From assembly GCF_000611645.1 (NCBI RefSeq), contig NW_014013053.1:1-20574 (forward strand): a DNA stretch of 20,574 nt, given 5' to 3'. Made by a program: the position numbers and the translations under genes. This DNA comes from Monoraphidium neglectum. Lineage: Eukaryota; Chlorophyta; Chlorophyceae; Sphaeropleales; Selenastraceae. Under the pieces are notes generated by a model that was not told where the DNA came from, made no database searches, and was given only the letters and a program-made list of their open reading frames with translations. Shown in pieces: positions 1 to 7,800 of the stretch. Numbering within the stretch: position 1 is the stretch's first letter; each line of letters starts with the position of its first letter.

Positions 1-191
1 GCGCCGCCGGCGCGCCCGCTCCCGCCGGGGGCCTGCGGCCCGCCGGCGAAGCCGGCGCGGGGCGCGCGGACAGTCACGCCGCCGATGACAAGGAATCCGC
101 CGCCGCCACCGTCGCTGCTGCCGTCACTGTTGTCATCCCAGTGCGCGGCGCGCGGCCCGTTCTGATGGTCGGTGAGGCGCAAGTGAGTCAT
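1..191 (-). CDS. Partial open reading frame of unknown function, runs off the left edge
   Basis: A minus-strand frame is open from an ATG at 191-189 to the window edge (63 codons). It begins MTHLRLTDHQ, followed by an Asp/Ser/Gly-rich stretch and then FLVIGGVTVRAP and a Gly/Pro/Ala-rich segment. The frame also stays open for at least ten codons upstream of the ATG. A pyrimidine-rich sequence ending in CAG just before position 164 could be a splice acceptor, so this may be an internal exon rather than a gene start. The high GC content favours long open frames by chance. I recognise no family. If it is real, the gene lies in the same orientation as the next three genes. Confidence 0.3.
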   Translation of the reverse strand, partial: MTHLRLTDHQNGPRAAHWDDNSDGSSDGGGGGFLVIGGVTVRAPRAGFAGGPQAPGGSGRAGG

Positions 192-1259
192 GTCAGAGCA
201 GCGCGGCGTTCGTGCTGCCTTCCCCTGCGGTTGAGCGACGAGCAGCATCGCAAGGCGCTGGGCCCGAGCGACGCACCGCACGCACGCTGCTTGCGCTTTT
301 ACGGCTTTGCGCCAGGCGCACCTGTGGGTCTTGGAGCGTGCCCGCCTGCCGAAACATGGCACCCAATGGCTTCGCGCGCCGCTTGCCCATCGCTGCCGAG
401 CGCTGCGCTCCGCTAGCACTGCGCTCTGCTGAAGCAGCACGCGCGGCTTGCGCTCACAAGCTCTACGTGGGTACTCAGGCGTCGCAGCGCATTACAGCTG
501 TGCGAAATATGGATTGCTCGCCTTCTACCAGATCTAGCACGCAATTACACGTACTGATGCGCCCACGTATGCAAACAGTGCACAAGTAAAGCAAGCTGCG
601 ATGTATACTTGGAATACGGTATTCGGCTGCTGAGCCCGTGTGGGGCACCCACCTCAGCATGTCACTCCATGTAATACACACCCCTGCCGACGCCGCGCAC
701 TTCAGGGGGCTGCATCAGCCCGTGGACGCGCACACACAGCTGCGTGTCAGGCTGCTGCCAGGCGTTCCAACCTAGGATTGTGCTAATGTGTACCCCACAG
801 ACTTCTCTAGTACACATGTGGCAGAGTGAGGCTTTAGCGCCCTGCGCGTGCTTCGTTGCAGTTGGCCCACCCGCCAACTGCATGCTTCCTTTGTCGAGTT
901 TACACAGGCGACGCATCCTGAATTAAAAAGCCTTATTACCGAAATTTTGCTCTGGAATGCAAGCTGTACACAGCAAGAGGAGGGGTTGGGGCGGGGCCGG
1001 CGAGCCAAACAGAGGGCTCGGCTCGCCATGCGCCTGCAAACGAGATTCAGCGGCGCGCGGCCGCGCGGCAGGAGACAACCCCTGGCTCGGCAACGCGAGA
1101 GCGCCGGGCCCACGCGCTGCACCAGGTCCACTCGGTATAAAGGCCGGCCGCACGGCTCCCGCCGTCGTCATTCACGGCCGAGCGGCGCCCGCCGGCCCCG
1201 CAGAGGCGGCCGGCCGGCACGGCGCGTCATGCACGTCAAGGATTATGTCATGCTCCTGA
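192..1259. other. Intergenic interval with no supported gene
   Basis: No open frame here resembles a known protein or has convincing splice sites; several overlapping frames reflect the GC-rich composition. It should contain the 3' flank of the EGF-repeat gene. Reverse-strand TGTAA motifs, the usual green-algal polyadenylation signal, occur at 549-545 and 496-492, more than 700 bases after that gene's stop, so the true 3' end is unclear. A plus-strand TATAAAGG lies at 1136-1143 with no plausible plus-strand gene after it. Confidence 0.5.
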
Positions 1260-3640
1260 TCACAGGGTACCCTGCAGGCCGGAGCCGGTGCCCTCCTGCC
1301 AGCTCTTGAAGTAGGGGCGGCCGCGGCGCTCACGCACCACCAGGAACGCGATGAGGGCGACGGCGGCGATGGCGATCACGCCGGCGACGACGATGAGGGC
1401 GATGGCGTAGGTGGGCAGCGTCTTGCGGGGGATGAGGTCGGCAAAGGGGTCCCTGCGGGGCCGCGGCAAAGCGGGGTGTGAGTCCAGGGGCGTGGTGAGG
1501 GTTTTGGGGGACACAGCGGTCAGCCGTGGAAATGTGACGAGGACTTTGTAGAGTCAGTGGGTGTCCGGGTTGCGAGCCGCCCAACACTCCCCACACAGCC
1601 ACGAGCGTCTGATGCTGCGTCACAGCAGCTGCGGACAACGGTCACTAGTGCACACGCCCGGCTCCTATCACATCCAGCTGCATTGCGTGGCCCCCCACCT
1701 CTCGTTGTTCTGGCAGTGGATGCCGAAGAAGCCGGCGGGGCACTGGCAGGTGTTGCCCTCGTCCTTGCACTGCCCGTTGTTCATGCTGCGCGCCAGTGGG
1801 TGCGTTGTGAAGGAGTCACGGTGCTCATCACGACTACATACGCACATCACACAAGTCGTGAGTCAATCCCAGTCATGTGCTTGCTTTGTTTTACGAACAC
1901 CACACTAGCACACAGTCGGCAAGGAAGAAGTTGGAACTGCCTTGATCACAGCTCCAGCCCTCTCCGACGCCTAGGGAGGAAAGCCGTCATCCAGCAGCCC
2001 ACATCCGTCACCCCTGCGCCAGCCCAGCAACCTCTGCTCACCAGAACATGCCCTCCTTGCACTCGTTCACGCCCAGCTGGCACTGGCGGCCGCGCAGGTT
2101 GGGCGGGCACTTGCAGAACCAGTCGTTCACGGTCTCATCCAGCAGACACTGGCCGCCGTTCATGCAGGCCAAGGTGCTGTTGCCGCACGATATGTGGGGG
2201 ACCTTGCAGGTTGAGCCGGCCCAGCCCTCTGCAGCAAGGGCGTGCGAAGGGGGCCGCGTCAGCACCGCGTGATACTCGAACACAGCGAACGCCTGGGAAA
2301 ACAGTTGCTGCGGTGCCACTGGGTTGCGCATCCTCTCTCCGCATCAGCAGCCCACGCAGATCGCAGCTGTGGCGCCAACGGCCCCGCTCGGCCTCGCAAC
2401 GCCGGGCCGGGCCTGCATTGGACGATGCAGCCCCTGTGCGTCCACTCACTGGCGCAGGCGCAGGTCTCCTGGTCAGGCTTGCTGGGGTCCTGCACACACG
2501 TCGCGCCATTGTAGCACACCAGGCCTGGTGGGTCAGGGTGTGCGAGAGCGGGCGCGCCAAGGCTCTAAAGAGTGCAGAGGTTTGGGCGGTGTGCCGTAGA
2601 CAGCGACTGGGCTTGCAAAGCACACATGCTCAGCAGCATCTTCTGCTGCCGCCCAACTGTGGCTCTGGCGGCGCAGCGCCCCGCTCGGTGCTTTCCAGTG
2701 GGGCGCAATTCAAAAAGTGCGCCTGGCGCAGGGCATTCCGCGGCCACGCCGTCTTCGCCGTTGTCCTGCGCTGCTCACCCTTCTTGCACTCTGCGAAGTG
2801 GGGTGCGGAGGGTTGCCGCGCATCAGTAGGGAGGATGGGCTAGGTTGGCGGCCAGATTCCCGGTCGCGCCGATGTGGCTTGCGCGAACTGTGAACACACA
2901 CTGCTGGCCCCCGTGGCCTGCCCGGCAAACGGCTGCGAGCTGAGAAAGCCGCGCCACTCACCTTTGTAGACTGCCGTGCAGGTCTCACCCCAGAATCTGC
3001 AATATGGGTTTGTTGCGTCATTGCTTTGTCGCGGGCGGGCGGCTGTGCCAGTCGCAAGCACCCGCGGTATGCACAACAGCGTGGTATCAAAGCAGCCGAT
3101 GGTGCTGCTCCTGACGCCAGCGGCATGCACCGGCCAAGTCGTGCGGCGCAGCCCGCGTCGTAAAAACTAACCCGGGCTTGCACTTGCAAAACGCGATGTC
3201 GTCGTTCTGCGCGCGGCGAGCAAGGGGCACAGTGTCAACAAGCAGGCGACCGCCTGGCTGCGCGCGTGTCCAACCTTGTCGGGTAGGGGTGCTCCTGCTG
3301 CTTCTTTAATGCAATAATCGGCTTTTGACGTTCGTTCTATGTCCGAAACGGTGGGTACCCGCTCATCACAGCGCCAGCAGGGGGTAGAAGCGGATGCATG
3401 CCAGGCGCGGGACCAAATCAAGCCATCATAAGGCGCTGATTTATAATTGAGGCCTGGTAGAATCCATTTCGAGTCTCGCTGCAGGCACATGGGCCGCCTT
3501 TCTGCACAACTCGACGCGAGAGTGCAGGTCCCGCGCACCTGGGTGCACTCGCCGTTGGCGCTACACTTGGGCTCGCATCTCTGAGCCATTGTGATACCCA
3601 GGCACATGGCCAGGGCGAGGAGGACGGCGACGCGCCTCAT
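1260..3640 (-). CDS. Type I membrane protein with four EGF-like domains
   Basis: Eight exons join to a 241-residue protein: 3640-3539, 3206-3172, 2996-2962, 2790-2779, 2524-2450, 2228-2042, 1785-1699 and 1452-1260 (stop TGA). All introns are GT-AG and the frame is kept throughout. Residues 1-19 are a signal peptide (MRRVAVLLALAMCLGITMA). Four six-cysteine EGF-like modules follow: C22-C52, C59-C94, C101-C136 and C143-C173, each with the C-x-C pair and the aromatic/Gly C-terminal pattern (GFWGETC, GWAGSTC, NLRGRQC, GFFGIHC). A hydrophobic helix at about 193-217 spans the membrane, and a 24-residue basic tail (RERRGRPYF start) would be cytosolic. The EGF modules should be extracellular and disulfide bonded; ligands are unknown. 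Introns cut inside the EGF modules rather than between them, and one falls within the codon for C149. The start is the only ATG that gives a signal peptide. Family function cannot be named. Confidence 0.9.
2779..2790 (-). other. 12-base microexon of the EGF-repeat gene
   Basis: The exon reads AGTGCAAGAAGG on the minus strand, preceded by a CCCACTTCGCAG acceptor and followed by a GTGAGC donor. It encodes ECKK (residues 58-61) and supplies C59, the first cysteine of the second EGF-like module. It is required for that module to have six cysteines. Its length is a multiple of three, so skipping it would keep the frame. Confidence 0.8.
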
Positions 3641-4856
3641 CTTCGCTGCTCGCAGGCGGAGTGTTGGGGCAACTGGCGTCTACTGGCTATTTAGAAGATA
3701 ACAAAGAGTTTATTACAATAAAACATAATATTGAACGACGCCTCCAAGTAAATTGAAGGTCAGATTTGCAACCGGCTGCGCAGGAGGTGCGCGCCGGATT
3801 CGCGAGCCTGACTGCGCCCCGCCTCTCTTGGATCTGCAGCCATTCTAAGTCGATGAAATACATAAAATATATTTCTTATCTTGCAATTGGACTGACGGTG
3901 ACCACCAGCGCCGCCCGCTGTGCGTGCGTCCATCCACCCTTGCCGACAACCGTACCTGACTGGTCAGTGTACCGCATCCACCAAATAGGCACATGGGTGA
4001 TGGTGTGACTCGGTTTCATTTATGCAGATCAGCTCGCACTACGAATCAATCTCGCCCAAGAGCCCCTTGCGCCCTTACACATAGCAAGGTCAGCGCCCGC
4101 CCGGGGTTTGGGATAGCGGCAGCTGGCTCCAACAGCAACACAAGGGCACACGGATGGACAGAAGGATATCAGTGCTATAATCTGACTCTTAAACCATTTG
4201 TTTGCTCGACCTGGAAGTGGTGGGCCGCCAACTGCCAGCGGCGCGCAGGTGCAGCGGCTCGCCTCGCTCACAGCTGCAGACGACCCTGCCTCGTCCGCGG
4301 CGCGCAGCTCTCTGAGGTGCCTTACTGTGAAACGCGCACATGACATCAAGTCCCGATCAAAAGCAATTGCCCCGGTAAGAAGGACCAGGGAACCTGCAGC
4401 CATCTGTGGTGACCAACTTTGCCTCGCTCGCCTCGCAATCGGGTTGGTTGCCAGCTGGACACCACAGCACAACCGGATGCCGCTGCCACGCATCGATGCT
4501 GTGGATCACATCCCGTGCAAGTAGGTGCTGCGTGTTGCATTGCACATGATTACAAGGGCACAGTGATGAGCGCGTGTATGTTCTCAAAACGGGGCACTGC
4601 CACGCGGGCTGGTCAAGTTGCAGAATAAGTTTGGGTACTTGTAGCGGTTGGGATCAGGGGGTTCATGCTCTAAGCTATACCTCTCCGCGATATTCACGGT
4701 GTCAACGTGGTGCTGCAAGCACCAACAGCAGTACTGCAGTGCTGCCACCACCTGCTGCTGCAATTTTCAGCACTGCGCAAGAGGCCCTTTTCAGGTGCCC
4801 CGACAAAGCTGCCCTGGCCTCCTCGTCAGCAGGGCTGCTCAAAGGGCGCCGCGCCC
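3641..4856. other. Intergenic interval: 3' flank of the peptidase gene and upstream region of the EGF-repeat gene
   Basis: No supported gene. The right part should hold the peptidase 3' untranslated region. The left part (3641 to about 3760) should hold the EGF-repeat gene promoter and includes an unusually AT-rich block at about 3690-3745, against a GC-rich background. The minus strand reads CTAAATAG near 3691, about 50 bases before the ATG. This is a weak TATA-like candidate only. Confidence 0.5.
4550..4554 (-). terminator. Candidate TGTAA polyadenylation signal of the M4 peptidase gene
   Basis: The minus strand reads TGTAA about 300 bases after the peptidase stop codon. TGTAA is the established green-algal polyadenylation motif. 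A five-base match is weak evidence on its own; position and orientation are the support. Confidence 0.35.
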
Positions 4857-7800
4857 TCAGCAGGAGTCTTTGGTTGCGTAGGCGACGTCACATGCCGGCC
4901 TGGTCCCGTCAGGGGCCGTCGGCACGCCGACCACGTCCCAGGCCGCCTTGACGGCCGTCACCTCCGGAGAGTCATCCCCGTGCAGGTCTGCGGCCGCTCG
5001 AATGGTGGCCACGCGCGCCTCAAAGTAGTCGCTGACAGGGGTGAAGTACTGGCAGGGGTGCGTGGGGCAAAGCAACGGGACGTTGAAGGAGTGGGGCGCA
5101 AACATGGAATGGATGGGGCTGTGGAGCGAGAATTTCAGGCACAACTAAAAAACTCTCAGAGGAAGGTAAGCAACGCAACTGGTGGTGAATTTGCGGCCCA
5201 GGCGGGGGTATGTATAACCGGGACATCAGTAGGGTAGCAGCAGCAGCAGCTGCTGCTGCTGCTGCGGGCAGGCTGCTGCGACAACAAACAGTGGTGACGG
5301 CGGCGGGTTTTTGCACCTGTGTGAGAGCCCGGTACACAATATTGCAGGATGTTGCAATACCTGCAAAGGGGGCAGCACAGGCATGGCACAACAAGCGCAG
5401 GGGTGGTCAGGGTGGCGTAAAAATCCGCTTCCACCCGCCATCAGTGATATCACTGCACTTGTGTGGGGGCGCCGGCACCGTGCAGGGCGTGCGCCTAACA
5501 GGTTACGTCGCCTCCGCTCTTGCCTTCACCCCTTTACCCCCGCCGCATCGTTTTGTCAAGCCACGGGCTCAGGACCTGCTGATGCTGGTGCTTTTGCAAG
5601 TGTGCACGACTTCAGATCACCTATTGACGCGGGCTTGTCCGCCTTTGGGCACTTGTTGAATCCAGAGGCGAGCAGATAAAACCACCTGTTTGCGACGCCA
5701 CTGCTCCAGTGGACATCAACCTGTAAGACGCACGTACGGTGTATGGCGCCGTTGACGCAGTGGTGAGACGGGGAAGGCGACGAGCATCAATATGACATCG
5801 CTTGCTGACGCATGCCGGTGATCGTCATCAGGCAGAATTCACGAGGGGGATCCAGCAGCACGGGCGCAGCCCCTTGGCCATAGCTAGCAACAATCTGGGT
5901 CTGCCATGACCATGCATTCACACACGCACAAACAATTGCACATGGACTCTGAAAACGCTCATGCACGCACAATGCTACATGCGTACGCACGTGCACTCAC
6001 ACACACACACACACACACACATGCGCACGCAAATAAGCAGGAGTGCGCGCGTGCGCATGCACACACACACACACACACTCACTCACACTCAAGCGCGCGA
6101 GTACACCAAACAAGCCAACGCACCTCGCAAAAGTTGTTTGGCGAAGCAAACGGCTGAAAATTTGCAGGAAACCTGGACACTGGGACGTTTCGAATCTAGG
6201 AGGGCAAGAGCAGTGATTGAGAGTTATGCAGCCCAGCCACAGCCGGGGCCAAGTAGTACTGGGAGGATGGCCGTACGCGGCCACCAGGACTGCTCATCAG
6301 CCGCCGATGGGCCGATCAGCAGGGGCCCTGGCGCTACTTGCGGCTTTGACACCTAAATCCTAAATACGTCGGCGGGAGCGCACAGCAGCTGGTGCCAGCA
6401 GTCCGTTGGGGAGGCGCACGCCTCAGCGAGTGCGTGGGCCGCGCGAGTACCCCAGCCCGCGGCAAGAGGGGGCGCACCCTTTGATCAATGCTTGGGTCCC
6501 AGCAGCCAAACGATAGCCCTCCGTCTGCTGGGGGGTTGATCATGCTCCTCGTAAACGGTATGGAGCAGCTCTTGTTTGGAAATAGCTCGCCCCCTATGAT
6601 GAAGTTGGAGCCGCGGGGGTAGAGCCCCTGGCCCTGCGCCCAGTCGACGACACACTGCGCAAATATGTCTGTATGGCGGGCGCCAGTCCCGGCGTTGCAG
6701 CACGGTGCGTGTGGAAGGTGTGGGGTTTGAGCTTCAGAGGGGGCCACAACACAAAAGCGGGGGCCACGACAGGGCAGCATCGTGCCTGGCGCAAACTACT
6801 CAAACCGGAGCCTCCCGTCGCGCAGCTGCAGCATGGGAGTGGTTGTGTCGCCAACGCAGAGGCTGGTAGACGGGCCACTGACGCACCGCCACGATGATTG
6901 ACGCCCGACGCACCTGAAACCGCCTCGTTCAGGCCCCCGAAGGAGTTGAGGTAAGCCAGCTTCGCGGAGAAACTGGAAGGAACAAAAGGGGTCAGGAGTG
7001 TGGTCAGGGAGGAGAATCAAGGTGGGCAGTGAACATGACCTCCTGACGCACCGGCCGCGCACGCCGGCGGCGCGGGCTCGGCATCGTTGCGCAAACGAAG
7101 GTCAGGGGCTGTGCTGAAACCTGCCTCCCAGGCCAGGGCCGCACAGCTTGACAGCATTGGCTGGCATACGACGCGACACTCAGTACAGCTTAAGAGTGGC
7201 ATCAACACACTCGAGACGTGGGGGCTAGGGAGGGGCATCGGCCTGCAAAGAAGGCCGGCTCACTCGGTGACGCCGTGGGTGACCTCGTGTGCCGCAATCT
7301 CCAGCGGCGTGAGTGGCATGAGCCCGTCGCATTCGTTCACGTTGGTACGGCTGCGGGGCATGATGAGGGCAGACGTGATGGAAATGTCGATGAGACGCCG
7401 CCGCATGAGGTGCTGAACTTGTGTGCCTCGTTCTGCCTGCACTGCCACGCAACCATCACACCAGTGCTGCATTCCTCTGCGTCTCAGTGCTTGCCTGCCA
7501 TCTCCGAAGAACATATTGCCTCCTGCAGGCGAGGAGGTAGTAGGCAGAGGGACGGTGCTGGTCAGCGGTTGTTGCATGGGACGCAGCCGCCCTTGCACAA
7601 AAAAACCGCCAATTGGTAACGCAGCCGTGCTGGTTACACCTTCACCCTACTCAAAAGCGTTCGGTCTCAAACACCCACCACTGTAGAAAGCGTTGTCCAG
7701 GGCATCACCCAAGTGGACAAACGTGTTGATTGGCGTATTCCTGTTGTCCAGGCCCTTGCGCCCATGGACCTGCAAAAAGTACCTGTAGGTCTGCAGATGT

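Noticed and set aside
1557..2843. A 428-codon plus-strand open frame
   Set aside because: It lies opposite five exons of the EGF-repeat gene, has no recognisable domain, and its length is explained by GC-rich codon structure on the other strand.
3690..3745. An origin or organellar insertion suggested by the AT-rich block
   Set aside because: It is only about 55 bases long, has no repeat structure or recognisable organellar gene, and fits a promoter or 3' flank.
5990..6092. A CRISPR-like array
   Set aside because: The periodicity is two bases with no spacers; it is a plain dinucleotide repeat in an intron.
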